A DNA stretch of 64,000 nucleotides from Cavia porcellus (taxonomy: Eukaryota > Chordata > Mammalia > Rodentia > Caviidae). Below, piece after piece: positions 12,901 to 27,900 of the stretch. The translations under genes and the position numbers were made by a program. Location of the stretch: NCBI RefSeq assembly GCF_034190915.1, contig NW_026947502.1, positions 31,092,785-31,156,784 on the forward strand, written 5' to 3'. Positions within the stretch are counted from its first letter, which is position 1. Every line of letters starts with the position of its first letter. Below the pieces are notes generated by a model, which was not told the DNA's origin, did no database searches, and saw only the letters and a list, made by a program, of their open reading frames with translations.

Positions 12901-15900
12901 ACCCTGGCTACATAGTTCAAGGCCAGCATGTACTACAAAAAGAGACCCTCTCTAAAAGAAACAAAAACGTAGCAAACGATTAGCCTTAAGTACAGTGACT
13001 TTGCTAAACAGATGAAATCTTTTTTGTTTTTGTGTGTCAAGGATCACATGAGGGTCTTACACATGCTAAGCAAGCAAATCCAGTGAATTACACCCTCGCT
13101 CCTGAAATCTATTAGGAAATGTACCCGTGATTCTTTCAGTGTCATTTGAACTGTATTTTGATTTGTAGTGTTGGTTTGTTTGTTTTCCTCTCCTGTGAAA
13201 ATGGTAATCTGTAGTGTACCATTTCAAAACTGAGTACTGTGGGGACTTTCTAATCCATCTTTGATACATATTCGTGTTTTTGTGTAGTAGTGTTTGCTTT
13301 TTGTCTGAAATAGATTTATTTAATGTAATAGGGCAAAAAAGCAAAACAAGTCCATCTAGAAATTTTTTAAAGTAATTTGTGCCTTGTGTTTTCTTAGCTC
13401 TTCAGGAAGCTGCAGCAAGATTTGAGGAGTTAAAGGCACAGAAAGAGCTAAGACAGCTGCAGGAAGATAGAAAAAATGACAAGAAGCCACCACCTTATAA
13501 ACATATAAAGGTGAGAAAAAATTCTTGAGACATGATCTCTGAGAGAGACGCTGTCGAGGTTTCACTTCTTCCTATTCTGCCCAGAATTGGGAAGCGCAAG
13601 CATAGCTGCTTTGAGACAAGAGGTTGAACCTTAAAGAAGAAAAAAATTACTAGAGTACCATTTCTAGAAACAGTGCGTGTACTTCAAAATGTCAGCTATG
13701 ATTGAAAATGTTGGGGCTGGGGATTTAGCTCAGCGGCATAAATGCCTGCCTTGCAAGCAGGCAGTTGTGAGTTCAATCCCTGGTACCGATAAAAAAACGA
13801 AAAAGACAAAAAAAACAAGTCATGTTTCCTACTACTTTGAAAAGTTCTCTCAGGTAAAAAGGCTACATTCTATTCAATAAGTATCAATAAGTATTTTCAT
13901 GTTTTAAACAAACAAACAAACATATTGAATGGAACCAAAAGAAAAGGCTATGATGAAAATTGCTAAATGGTCCTGAGAGAATGTGAGGTAATATACATGG
14001 TAAGTTTATTTGGTAATGACTGATGGTGATATTTTAGGTGACTAGTATGATTAGGAATTCCAAGGTCAGAAAAATTAATATTGAGTGTACCTAACCCTCC
14101 CATCTGCCTGATAAAATGGTCACTATATGTCAACTGGGTCCAAGAAACCTTTTGTATTTTTTTAAGCCATTTACATGAATAATTACAAACAAAAATAATA
14201 GTTAAAAATAAATTCAGAAAGTCAGTACTTAGTAAAACCTTCTATAACCTACCCATCTCCTCCGTGTTCGTATTTTTTGAGACAGTCTTGCTTTATAGTG
14301 CAGGATAGCCTTAAACTCAGCTATGTACTCCAGGTTGGCCTTAAGTTCATGGCTGGTAGTGATTTTTCTGTTGTATCCTCCTGAGTGCTGGGATAACAGG
14401 CATGTACCACTATACCTAGCCTACAATCCTGTTTTTTAAAATTAGATAAGTCTATTTTTGATCCTCCAGCATCATAAGACATGAAAGAGTACTATTAACT
14501 CTATTAACAAACTTAGGTTTCTTTTTATCATTCCTATATGAGAACCGTATTTGTTTTTTTGTCCATAGAAGTACGTTGAGAGGGGCTGGGGATTTAGCTC
14601 AGCAGCATAAACGCCTGCCTTGCAAGCAGGCAGTTGTGAGTTCGATCCCCAGTGCCGATAAAAAAGAAAAAGACAAAAAAAACCAAAACAAAACAAAAAT
14701 TTTTTTGATGTAGTGATATACACTTGTAATCCTAGCTCTTGGGAGGCTGAGGCAGGAGAATAACCCAAAGTTCAAGACCAGCTGGGGCTAATGGCGAGAC
14801 CCTGTCTCAAAAGGAAATGAAATAAATTTCTTAAATTGGTTACAGCCGTGTGTGGTGGTGCATACCTGTAATCCCAGCACTCATTAGGCTGAGGCAAGAA
14901 TGTCACCATGAGTTGGAGGCCAGCATGAGCTATGTAGTGAGTGTAATGCCACTTGGGATGCATCTTGAGTGGCTCTGATTTGAATTCAAGCATTCCCACC
15001 TGTTTAAACCACTGGTGGTATATGCATGACTGTCCCACCCAGCAGCTCATACCACTTTTCACTGGTCTTTGCTTGTGGTAATGCAAAGGAAATCTTTGAT
15101 TTAGCAGACCAGATATTATAGTTCCTTAAGGAAAATGATATTTTAAAATAGTATAGCTAATTTTTGTGGTACAGCAGTTCTAAATGTATATTATATACAC
15201 CAGGAATGAGGTAGTTGTAAGATTTCCATGTTAAAATATAGAGTTAATTATTGATAAACTATTCATTAATATAAATACATTTTTTAATGTATTAAAATTT
15301 TCAATTAGTTTTAAAAATTGGAATGAATAGTGCTAATATTTACATTTGGGCAGTAATTATTCAAATTCAAGTGACTAAATTTTATAGACTTGTTATTAAT
15401 TAGTAAAACAATAAAAGTGGTTAGAATCTTCATACAACCTGTAGTTTAAGCCACCCAATAGGACAGTTGTGCTTGTACCACTGGTGGTTCAAGCCACTGG
15501 GTTAATCCCCTCCAAAGGTTCACCCTTGTTTTCAATCATCCTTGCTATTTTGCAAAGCAGTCTTGGAAGTTCTTTTAGTGAATACGTTTAGGAGATGTGG
15601 TCAAAAATCTGGTGAACGCTGCTTTTGTGTCATCCGATGGAAAGGCAGACACATAAAAGCAATGTGTGCTAGTTCATTTTATTCATCATATCTGATATGC
15701 AACTTCTGGGCTTTCCCGCACAGTCAAAATTACTGTTACAGAAGGTCCAGGATTTAGCTCAGTAGCCCAGTGCATGACTGGCCAAGTGTGAGGTCCTGAA
15801 ATGACCATGAAAGGTAACTGCTTTGAATCCATTAGGACATCAAAGCAACCACAACTGTATAATTAAGGACTCGGGAATGAACTACTTTATAATATAGCAA

Positions 15901-18900
15901 GATTGGTGGAAAAAGTACCTTCAAAGCAAGATGAAGTGTTCTGAGGGAGATTAATGGCAGTGTGTCTTTTACTGTACAAATTTTTAAATTCTTAAAATTG
16001 TAAAACATTTATTCATTTATCAATCATATGTGGAGAGAATAAAAGTAAGGGGAAATTCCGTGAGGATGGAGAGATCAGGTAAAGAACTCTGAGTCTAGTA
16101 GAATAGGTGCTCCAGTTCCCTGTAAGACCTGTAGTCTTAGGTAACCAAACTTGGCTGTTGTCTTTTATTTCCTCAGAACTTGCCTGACCTACTAGGTCTG
16201 TGGCTTCCACTTGCACGTGGTGAGTGTATTTTTCCACTAGTAAGTTACCTAAAGTATTAACCAATATTTTGAAGAGTACAGGGACAGATCTGGCAGTGAG
16301 AGCAATATCCTTTTTAATTACAGATTAAACTTGTCCAGTAGTGGGCTGTACTTGGCCCTAGAAAATTTGGTATATGGTCCCACAAGATAGTAAACTTATA
16401 ATATTATTACGTGATTTTTTTAGTGATATGTTTCATGTATCAGTTGCGCAGTGCTGGAATGTAGACTTCGTAGACAAGAAAAGAATGCTGTAAGAGGTGG
16501 GCATGGTGCTCAAACTGCTTCGTGAGCCTACCACACACAGTCAATTGATATGCATATGTATACTCTTGCACAAATTGACAAGTAAAATCTAGTAATTACC
16601 ATTGGTAGTTCTTGAACCTACCTATACATTTGTTTGTGAAGACGGGTTATTGTTATTAAGCAGACATGTAAGTATTCTCATGTAATTATTAAACATGGGT
16701 TTGTTGAGCCAAGAATGATGGTACATGCTTGTAATCTCATCACTTGCCAAACCCAAGCAAAAGTTTGAGGTCAGTCTACACTATGTATTGATAACATTTC
16801 CAAAATAAGAAATTTAAAAAATAAACTTGGGCTTATTGTTTTATTTTGTTTTAAATGTTAAAATATAAGAAATAGCTATGTTTGGGCTGGGGATTTAGCT
16901 CAGCGGCATACGCGCCTGCCTTGCAAACACACAGTCATGAGTTTGATCCCTGGTACTGATATAAAAAAAAAAAAATCTATGTGTGGTGGCACATACCTAT
17001 AATTCCACAACTCAGGAGGATGAGGCAGAAGGATTGCTAGGAGTTCCACACAGCCTGGGCTACCTGTCTAGTTCAAAGTCAGTCTGTACTGCTTGAGACC
17101 TTGTCTGCTTTTTTTTTTTTCATCAGTACCGGGGATCGAACTCACGACCACACGCTTGCAAGGCAGGCGCTTATGCCACTGAGCTAAATCCCAAGCCCCG
17201 AGACCTTGTCTTAAACCAGTGAAGGAAGGAATATAGGTTGGTTTTGTTAATTATATGCACTAATGACAGTGATCCTCCTGCCTCAGTCTCCTAAGTGTTG
17301 AAATTACCTTCATGCTCCCCTATGCCTGGCTACTTATTTATTGGTATAGGGTACATATGTGTTAGGCAAATGCTGTTCCCCTGAACCTAGTAATCCCTAG
17401 CCAAGTAATAGTCCTTTTAGCTTGATTGAAATTTGTGATCTGGAATGTGCAGTATCACAGAAATGATTATAAGGGGACATAACAAAGAAATTAATTATGA
17501 TGTCTACCATGTTTAAGAGGCTGCTGGGTTTTGTGATAATGTATACATTATTATTAGAATATTTAAAATAAATTTATTTGAAGCACATAGTTTAGTCAGA
17601 TTTTATTTATTCGCTGTCTTTAAAGACTCAGTTTATTTTCACTGAATTAATAGCAACCAGGAGAGACTTACAGTATGCAGATCTATCTGGCCCAGTTTTG
17701 TCCTTCTACTCTTACTAGTATACTACTCTGACTAGTATCTACCAATAAAAATTCACATGAATTAAAAAAAAGTTCATATGAATAGTATAGTATCTTTGAC
17801 CTTCAAGTTTTATCCCATTAGATTTTCTACTGTATGTTTTTTTTTTTAAAGTCGATCTGGTACTTGATTCACTGTATGTTTTGCAGCATTAGTCCTGCTA
17901 CTGCATAAATGACATAGTTATGGTTGCTCTAAAGGATTTTAAACTATTATATGAAGTAAATATTAAATATTAAAATAGTAAATATTAAAATCCATCTTCA
18001 CAAGTTACCCCAAGATGTTTTCATGCCATTAAGAAATTCCCATTTAAAAATAGCCGTTCAGGTGGGTACTGTTTTGCATACCAGTTATTCTAACATTCTT
18101 GGTGGCTGAGGCAGGAGAATCATAATTGTGAGCCATGGTAACTTGGCAGTTTAGAGAGACCCTATCTCAAATTTAAGAATAGGCTGAAGATGTAGCTCAG
18201 TGCAAAGGCTGAGTTGTTTTTTTTTGGGTTTTTCTTTTTCTTTTCTTTTTTTTTTGAAGAGTAGATATTTTTCTGTATCATTTAAATTGTCACCATGTGG
18301 CAATAACAAAAACCTGTTGGTTTGGCCTACGAGTTTTGAAGTTGATTTTTTTTTTTTTATATGTTTTAAAATATTTTATGAGTCGGGCAAGGTGATATAT
18401 TGCCTGTAACCCCACAACTTAACTCAGGTAGCAAGATTACCCTGTTCAAGGCCAGTCTGGACTACACAACATGTCCCTGTCTCTAAAAAAATAAATAAAA
18501 TTTAAAATTGTGAAATTTACCCTTTTGTCAGGGAAAGGTCTTGCATATTCCAGGCACTGTCCCTAGTGCTGAACTTTACATTATGTCCCATGGCTTTTTT
18601 TTAGGCAGAGTTTTACTGAATTACCTGGGCTGGTCTCCCAATTTGTGATCCTCCTACCTCAGCTTCCAAAGTAGCTAGGATTATAGGTGTGTGCCTTCAT
18701 GTTCAGTTGAGATTCATACGTTATAAATCATGTGAGGCTTATTTTTAACTAAGCTGCCTAAATCCTGATTGTTTAAAATCATATAAAATAAAAAAAATTT
18801 GCCTATTACAGGTCCTGACTTGTTTAAGTTGAGTTGCCTGATATACAATACTGTATCCTGTTCTGCAGGTGAATCGTCCTATTGGCCGGGTGCAGATCTT

Positions 18901-21900
18901 CACTGCAGACTTATCAGAAATCCCCCGCTGCAACTGTAAAGCTACTGATGAAAACCCTTGCGGAATAGACTCTGAGTGCATCAACCGCATGCTGCTGTAT
19001 GAGTGTCACCCCACAGTGTGTCCTGCTGGAGGCCGCTGCCAGAACCAGTGTTTCAGCAAGCGCCAGTACCCAGAGGTTGAAATTTTCCGCACATTACAGA
19101 GGGGCTGGGGTCTACGGACAAAAACAGATATTAAAAAGGTGATGAAAATGTCTTTATTATCAGATTATTTTATTTTCATTGCTTAATATGATTACTTCTT
19201 GATGAATGTGAGAAATCAAGTCATCATAGAGGAATCTAACATAGTTTAGGGGCTAAATGTTACTACTAATCATGCCATACCTTCCAGTGTAGATGATAGA
19301 GTATGGTTTCCTTCTCTATATACTGATCATGTTCACTAGGAAGCAGAATAGAAAAACAGGAAAGCTTAGACTATCACATTATTAGCTCTTTTGTGAAAAT
19401 CCCAAATCCAGTAGTAACTACTAGAGGGGATAATAAGCACACAATACAGAGATGTTAATTACCTTTTAATAAAATACTTCAGTGGGATAAAAACAGTTGG
19501 GTTCATGGAAGATAAAGAGAAATAGCTAAAGGTCTTTTTCAATAAAAATGCATTAAAATCTTCAACTGTAAACCTGTCAACTTTTGTGTATTTTAACAAA
19601 TAGGTAATGCTATATATAGTCTTGGTGTGATATGAATCTTATTTGACATTTTAATAAAATAAGCCTTATTTTGGGTATAATTTCTGAAGAATGTAATTGA
19701 TATTTCTTAATTGGAAAGATATTAAATTGGGTAGGCTAGTTATTTGGCAAGTAATTACATACCTAGTGTTTGGGCATTGTGGGGGAGATACAGTAATCAA
19801 GATGGAAGACATAGACCCTGCTTTCATGAAGCCTACATTCTAGAGCCAAAGAGACATGGGGGAAAAAAAATCACTCAGTGCTCTGAGTTTATGTGGCAAA
19901 GGAACTGAAAGTTTTGCTTTGAGAATGTTTTCAGACTTTGAAGAGGAACACTTTTTGGCTCAGGCAAGGCCAAATATAAAATAGCAAGAACAGTGATATG
20001 AAATGTAAGGGATAGTAGGTAGGGTGAGCTCCAAGGAAGATGAACATACTTTAAGGAATTGACTTTCTCATTGACTATCCATGCCTCCTTTATGAGGAAG
20101 CTTTAGTTTATTTTTTCTGTTCTGGTGGTTCTATAGTACCTAGTTTATTCCTTTTGCTGCTGGGGTCTTTGGCGATGAGTAATTTTCATTATCAAATAAT
20201 TGAGACATCATAAATTACTAATTGTATGTGGGTAAACTGATTTAAAGAATGTAATATCTTCATTAGTTTCTAAATCCAGTAAATACCTGTGTACTTTTCC
20301 CATTAAGTCAGGGATTTTTTTTTTTCTTGTTTTAGGGTGAGTTTGTGAATGAGTATGTGGGTGAACTAATAGATGAAGAAGAATGCAGAGCTCGAATCCG
20401 TTATGCCCAAGAACATGATATCACTAATTTCTATATGCTCACTCTAGATAAAGTAAGTAATGGATTATATACTAATATGGTGAAATTTGTATTATTTCAG
20501 CTAGTGTTTGTAGGTGTAATATATAAATTTTACTCATGGCCTGAGCCAGTTGTTTTCAGCATTTATGGGAATTAAGTGATACAAGTTCTATACTAGGCAG
20601 GCTTGCATGTTTCTGGCCAAAAGCAGTAAAGCCGCTTTTATAATTTGAATTGAATTCCTCTCTTTGCACTGAGCATGCCTATAGAACCTACAATCTGAGA
20701 TCCTGAAGCAGGAGTGTCATAAGTTTGAGGGCAACTAGTACACTCTGGCCTTGTCTCAAAAGAAAAAATTATAAAAAGATTGGGAATGGAGCTTAATCCA
20801 TTCAGTGCCCAGTCTCTTCATACCACCCTGTAAAAAGGGGCTCAAGTTGTTCTGACAGTCATAAGAATTTTATGACAAGTTTAATTTTATTGGTGCATAG
20901 ATTTTTTTTTTTTTTTGTCTTTTTGAGACAGAGTCTCTGTTTGCAGTTCAGGCTGGCCTTGAGCTCACTTTGTAGCCCAGGCTGGTCTTGAACTTACAAC
21001 AATCCTCCTGTTTCAGCCTCCCCAGTGCTGTGGTGCATAGAATTTTTTTTTTTCTTCTCAGTACCAGGGATCGAACTCATGACCGCCTGCTTGCAAGGCA
21101 GGTGCTTATGCCACTGAGCTAAATCCCCAGCCCCAGTGCATAGAATTTTTATATTAGAATTTATTTTAAATTTTAGTATCCGAAGCTGGTCATGGTGGTA
21201 CACGTCTATAATCCCAGCACTCAGGAAGCTGAGGCAGGAAGATAGTTACAAATTTGAGACCAGCATGGGCTACAGAATGAGCTCTTGTATCTTTTTGGTT
21301 GTTTGAGATGAGGTCTGTCTTATGTAGTTCATACTGTTATTGAACCCGCTTCGTAGCCAGGCTGGCCTCAAACTCAGGGCAGTCTGCCTGCCTCAGCCTC
21401 CAAACTACTTGGATTACAGACATACATAATAATCCTTTTCCTAGCATTTATTTTTAATAAATGGTTTTCAGAAGATTTTTTTTTTTAATTGTACTTTTAT
21501 GGTGTATGAAATCTTTACCTCCGGATAGTCTCATTGTAGTTTAGGACAAGAAATTGTGTGGGTGTTTGTGTGTGTGTGTCTTTATATAAATTGAGACAAG
21601 ATGTGTAGTTTAGGCTAGTTTTAAACAAACAGCTCACTGTGTAGCCCAGGCTGGCCTTGAACTTGCAGTGATCCTCATGAGTGGTGGGATTGCATATGTG
21701 TACCACCACACCTACTTTGATATCAGTATTTAAATCTCACTGGATCGTTTTTGGTGGTGGTTTTTTTTTTTTTTTTTTTTTTTTTGTGGTGGGGAGGGGA
21801 AATGGTTAGATGCTGGGGATTGAACCCAGGGCCTTCAAATTGGGCTACATTTCCAGGGCTTTTTTTTTTTTTTTCGGCTCCAGGGATTGAACTCATGACC

Positions 21901-24900
21901 TTGCACTTGCCTGGCAGGTGCTTATGCCACTGAGCTAAATCCCCAGCCCTTTTTTTCAATTTTGAAGTAAGGTTGTGTTAAGTTATTTAGTAAGTACTTG
22001 GATTCTGAGGCTTGCTGTTTCAGCCTCTGAGAGTACTGAAGCTACAAGGGTGTGCCATCATACCCACCTAAGTAATTTTTAATGTGTACCTGTTCCAAGA
22101 ACTTCCTAATTAGAGAAAGTGGAGGTTTCTACTTCTAAGCCAGTGTAACTTAAATGTATGTGTATATCTTGAGAATTCTCTAGTGAACTTGCTATGATTG
22201 AGATTATTCAGCTCCATCACAGTTTCTACTTTAGAATATCTGAAGCACAACTCAAGAATTTTATTTCCAGTAACCTTCCAGGGGTAGTTGTCACTGATGG
22301 TCCATGTGCTGCACTTTCAGAACCCCAGTTTTCAAATTTCAAAGCGTTATTAGAGGATAGTCTAATTTCAGTCAGTAGCAGAAGTTTCAAGAAGTCTAAC
22401 AAGCAACTTTTTTTTTAAATTGTTTTTGGAATTCTAGGATCGAATCATTGATGCTGGTCCCAAAGGGAACTATGCTCGCTTTATGAATCATTGCTGCCAG
22501 CCCAACTGTGAAACACAGAAGTGGTCTGTGAATGGAGATACCCGTGTTGGCCTTTTTGCCCTGAGTGACATTAAAGCAGGTAAGAGTCAATTAGAGATCT
22601 TGAAGTCTGAATTTTAGATTCTCTCATCTAAAATTTCACATGTCCTCCACTCTAACGTGAAGATTCCATATTCCTGAGGATATCTAAAGGCTTGCCAGGT
22701 GGTACTGGGTCACAATGATAAATTAGACATAAAACTTAAACCTCCCTCCCCCAATACTGAAGAGAAAATGTGGGAACTTTTCACTGAGCCACACCTCCAG
22801 CCCTTTTTCCTTATTTATTTTTTAAATTTTGTAATAAGACCTCACTACATTGCCCAGATAGGACTCAAATTTGTGTTTCTCTTGCCTCATCTTCCCATAG
22901 TACTGGGATTACAAACATGTACTACCAACTATTTTTTAAGATGTGCAGTTTAAATACATTAGTTACATTCACATTGATCTCCATCTGTCACCCCCACCTA
23001 TCTCTGAAACCCATTTTATCTTCTCCACCTAAAACTTTTCCTGTTTTGACTGGTCCTGTATTCATTATTTTCTCCCTGAATTGACTACCCTAATAACTTC
23101 ATATAAAGAGAATCCTACAGGGACCAGGGATTTAGCTTAGTGGTATAACCTGCTTGGGAGACATGAGGTCCTAAGTTTAATTCCCAGTACCACCCTCAAG
23201 CCCCCCCAAAAAATAAAAACAATCATGCAGTACAGTGGTACTTTGGTTCACAAACTCAAGAGACCTCTGTGATTTTGGATAAGATGGCCCCATTTGTGTT
23301 TGTATGAGAACGATGGCCTCAGTTGTGTTTGTTACCAAATGCAGAGTTTGCAAACAAAAACAAAATGTTGTTAAATTAGTCATACTATTTGCTAACCAAA
23401 AGCATTTACAAACTGAGATACCACTGTATTTGACTATTTGTGGCTCGTGTTTCATGTAGCACACTGTGTTCAAGTTTGAACATGAATAGTTTTAGGGGAA
23501 TAAGTTCCTAGGCCTTCAACTTCGACATCAACATGTCACAGATTGCTCTGCGTTCAAAATTCCTAGTTCTCTAGGCCTTCCTTGTCACCCTTCTCTTGCA
23601 GTTGGTTTTTGTTTGTTTGGGGTACCAGGAATCGAACTTAGGATCTTGCACTTGCCAGACAGGTGCTGTGCTGCTCAGCTACATCCCCAGTTCCATAGTT
23701 GTCTTTCTGTTTTCCCCCTCTATATAACCCAAAAGTTGACCTTTCACTCAATCAAAAACTTTTATTGGAGTAGTGTTTTTGTTTTTTGAGATGGTGTCTT
23801 GCTATGTACTCATGTAGTGTGGGCTAGCCTTGAATTTATTGTGTTTATCTTGCTTCAGCCTCAAGGGCTAGAACTGTAGGTGTGCATTGCCACACTAGCT
23901 ACTCATTCAAATCTTAATGTTTATTGGTACAAGCCCTCTGTGTGTGTGGTTGGCTGGGACCAAACCTAGGGTTGTAATGCATGCCAAATAAATAATTGCT
24001 GTATCACTGAGCTATACTGCCCAGTCCTCAAGTGTGGATCTTTTTTTTTTGAGATAAGGTTTCACTCTGTAATTCAGGCTGGCTTTGAACTCAAGATGTA
24101 GCTCAGGCTGGCCTCCAACTCTATGGCAGTCCTCCTGTGTCAGACTCCTGAGTGCTAGTATAAAAGGCATGCACAACCATGCTGGGCCCCAGGGTTATGT
24201 TTTAGGAAAAAAAAAAAAACATATATCTGAAGTGCCAAGAAACAGAACTGTTTGGAGATAAGAGTAACTCTTTTGTTGTCTTCTTGGAACTTTCTGCTGG
24301 CCAAGGGTACTTGCAGTCCTACCTTACCTGCCTTATCCTCCTCCATGCAGGGATTGTTTATAGGTGCACTGCACAACACCTGACTAGCAGTCTGTTTCTA
24401 AGAGTTGAAATGCAGAAGGGGAGATAGTGTAAGCAGGATAAGTAGTAAGACGTTTATTTGGATTGAAAGTAAAACTGAAATAGCCAAATTTTATGGTTAA
24501 AATTTATGTAGCTATGTTCCATAAATTAAGAGCTTCAAAGTTTTTATAAAAACTAATCACTTAGATAATATGGATTATGATAAGTAATATGCATTATGGC
24601 ATCCTTCAAATTACATGGCTTTTAAAAATATTTAAATTTGGGGGCTGGGGATTTAGTTCAGTGGCATAGCCTGCCTGTCAAGTACGAGGTCATGAGTTTG
24701 ATCCACAATACCACAAAAAAAGAAAAAATTTAAATTTATATAACATTTGTGAATTTTGAAATGTACTTGTGCATTTTCTCAGGGACTTGAGCAAAGTTAA
24801 AGGTCACTCTTACAATCAACCTAATATGAGACTGGCCTCATTCATAATTGACTATAGTCCAATTATTATTGAAACAGAGATATTCCACATGAACATTTTG

Positions 24901-27900
24901 GAAGATTTAAGTCTCCCTTGATCTAGTCAGTCTTGTTGATATTAAGTAGTGTTACTCAAGACAAAATAGTTAAAAAGCAGTTTGGTTCTTGTTCTCTATG
25001 TGTGTTTTATTCTTATTTATTTTAATCTCTTGAGATTTCTCTCCCCATGCCATGTACCTTTCTCTATCATTTAAATAAGGTTTTTTTATAGTCTTGTAGG
25101 CTTCAGAATTTCAAGTTTGTTATGATTTTCAGATTTAAAATATTGAGCCTCATTAGTCCCTCTTTTTCTGTCCAGCATTACATTTTTTGGTTTTTTTTAC
25201 ATTGCATTTTTGAAGTGGATCATGCATTAGTCACTTTTCAGTCAATGTTTGGTTTTGACTGACAGCTTTGTTTTGCCATATTTGACTTTATTCTCTCCCC
25301 CCCCCAAAAGTAATAAGAACTAAGGAGTAATAAAATCCAAAATGTGTAAATTTTATTGTAAAAAAGAGAGGGGGAAAAAAAAAAGAGCTCTAACGGATAT
25401 AACAGCAAGTGTGTCTAGGGGTGTTAAATAGTTGACTATATTAATGTTTTTGGATCATTGAACACAGCTGTTTGCAGTCTCTCTGTTTGAATGTCCACTT
25501 TGTATTCTTTGATACTGTGATTTGAGCAACTATTTCCAAGATGATAATATGTAATCTATTAACAGGTGATTTCTTACTGTTATGTTTTTTTTTTTTTTGT
25601 AGTTCTGTATTATGTGTACCCTTACACTGCTTTGTTTTGTTTTGTGTTTTTCTCTTTTTCCTCTTAAATAAAATTAAAAAAAAAAAAACAAATACATAAA
25701 GAGAATCACCTAGTAAAATGGTTTATTTTCTTCTTTTTTGTTTTGTTTTGTTTTGTTATGGCTTGATTTTTTTGAGAGAGGCTCTCTCTTTAATTTGGAC
25801 TAGCCTAAAACTCACATAATTCATGGTGGCTTTGAACTTGCAGTTTTCTTGTCTTAAATCCTCCCATGTGCTGGAATTACAAGAGTGCATCACCACAACC
25901 AGTTTAACAAGATTAACTTTGGTATACAGTTTGGACATTCCACTCCATGATTAGGTCACCTACTGCTTTTAGGTATCTGAGACACATATGCTATACAGCA
26001 ATGATGGGACAAAAATGTTTATTTTACAATCAGAAAATAACAAAGGGCCAGAGATCCACAATCCTCTTCAGGGTTTTGTCCCTAATGACCTCCCACTAAG
26101 CTTCACCTTTTAAATGCTCTACCATCTTCTAATAGCATCTCTCTGGGACCAAACCTTGCAACAGATGTGTTTTTAGAGGACATTTAAGATTCAAACTAGG
26201 CTCCAGGGATGTAGCTCAGTGGCACAGTACCTGCCTGGCAAGTACAACTATGTCTAGCCATGTGTTTTTCCCATGTTCTCTTTGCTTAGGTAGGTTGACT
26301 ATATGATCCATAACTTTTTGTCTTCTAGTCTGCATGGATTAGATAAGGAAAATGAGAATATGCTAAATGCCAGGTTGAATACATGTCAGAGTTGATGGTT
26401 GGGCACCCAGAGGCTTTGGTTTTTTGTGGGCAGTGTCTTGCCATGTGGTTGAGACTGGCCTTGAATTCATGAGGATCCTCCTTCCTCAGCTGCCTTAGCA
26501 TGGAACATGCGTGCACTACTATGCCCAGCCTAAGCAAAGTATATATGTATGTAAAATTCTTATATCTGTTAGGCATCCCCCACTTGCTTTTAGTTGTTAC
26601 ATGCTTTTTGTGCTTCTATAGTTATGATGATGACCTTTGACACAAAGGTAGACTTTGTACCTTAACTCTGTTCTTCAAAGTTTGCTAGTTATTGCTGTGT
26701 GCATTATATCATATTCAGTCACTAAATTTTTAAGATCATTTCTCCATTTATAAAATGGGTTTTTCAGGGTTCAGAGCACTGAACCAGGTTTTGGCATACT
26801 GTGATGCATGTTCATTCTGTGTCCTAATGCTCATTAGTATTATTTGGTATTTTTCCCATGAATTGTTGCTCGGTAGGGTATGCTCACCAGGGAAGAGTTA
26901 CCAGGTCTTCTTCATGCTTGTAATCCCAGTACTTTGCACAGTAATAGAGAATAAGTTTGATTTGGGCATGTGTTTGTTGTGATTTTAATGTATTTCGAAG
27001 GGTTGCAAAATGAATGAGAAAAATAATATCTCTATAATAAGGTTATTTTTAGGCCAGGGATTTAACTCAGTGGCACAAGCACTGCCTGGTAAGGGAGAGG
27101 TCACGAGTTCAAATCCTGGTACCAAAAATAAATAAAAAATTTAAAAATAACATTATTTTGAATATTACTGTTAAGCTATTGAAGTTCTGTGTTAAATACC
27201 TGATTAATAGTTACATATATAACCAGGTATAGTAGCACATGCCTGTAATCCCAGGACTTGGGTGGTGGAGGCAGGACCATTGTTGCGAGTTTGAGATGTC
27301 TGGGCTGCAGAGTGTGCTCAAGGCCAGCCTGAACTATATAGTGAGACCTTGTCTCCAAAAGACCCAAAAAACTTTTTTTGAAGTTACACAGTTCAGTTTT
27401 ATTAATATACTGAGATTGGAGTTGATATTTTTATTTCCTATTTCTAAAACTAATCTGTTCTTTTAGAAGTTAATATTGGCCTAGCTTCTCAAGTGAAAAG
27501 GTTCCAGGCACACTTCTCACTGGGAACTGTGACTAAGGACCTTGGTGGAAGTGAAAGATTGGGAAAAAAGGATCCTCAGCCATGTCCTCTGGCCTCTATA
27601 GAGACCAAACACTGATACAGCATCAAGGCGAGGGCTAGGGATATAGTATAGCTCAGTGCCACAGCACCTGCCTTATAAGCATGAGGTCATGAGTTCAGTT
27701 CCCAGTACCAAAAACAAAACAAAAAGGACAACTTGCTGTGGGTGTAGCCTGGCTGCATCACTATTTATACATCAAAAGCCCTAGGCACTTTGGCTGTCAT
27801 TTCTGTCACCTTCAAAAGTCCCTAGGGCTTGCAATCTGGAAAATATTTTCAACTAACTGCTTCAGCCCGGACATACAAAGGAATAAAAGTGTTGTTTAAT

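Larger units (their letters stand above)
13511..18868. other. Large NSD1 intron rich in ID and B1 SINEs
   Basis: ID + at 13713-13817, 14582-14699 and 16883-16974; reverse ID at 17109-17199; partial ID + near 15740-15800 and 18181-18215; reverse ID-like about 17335-17405. B1: reverse about 14265-14420, + 14708-14820, + 14843-14945, + 16700-16810, + 16978-17095, reverse 17265-17330, + 18055-18175, + 18380-18490, reverse 18600-18705. Between 14950 and 16690 and between 17410 and 18050 nothing else is recognised. Confidence 0.7.
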
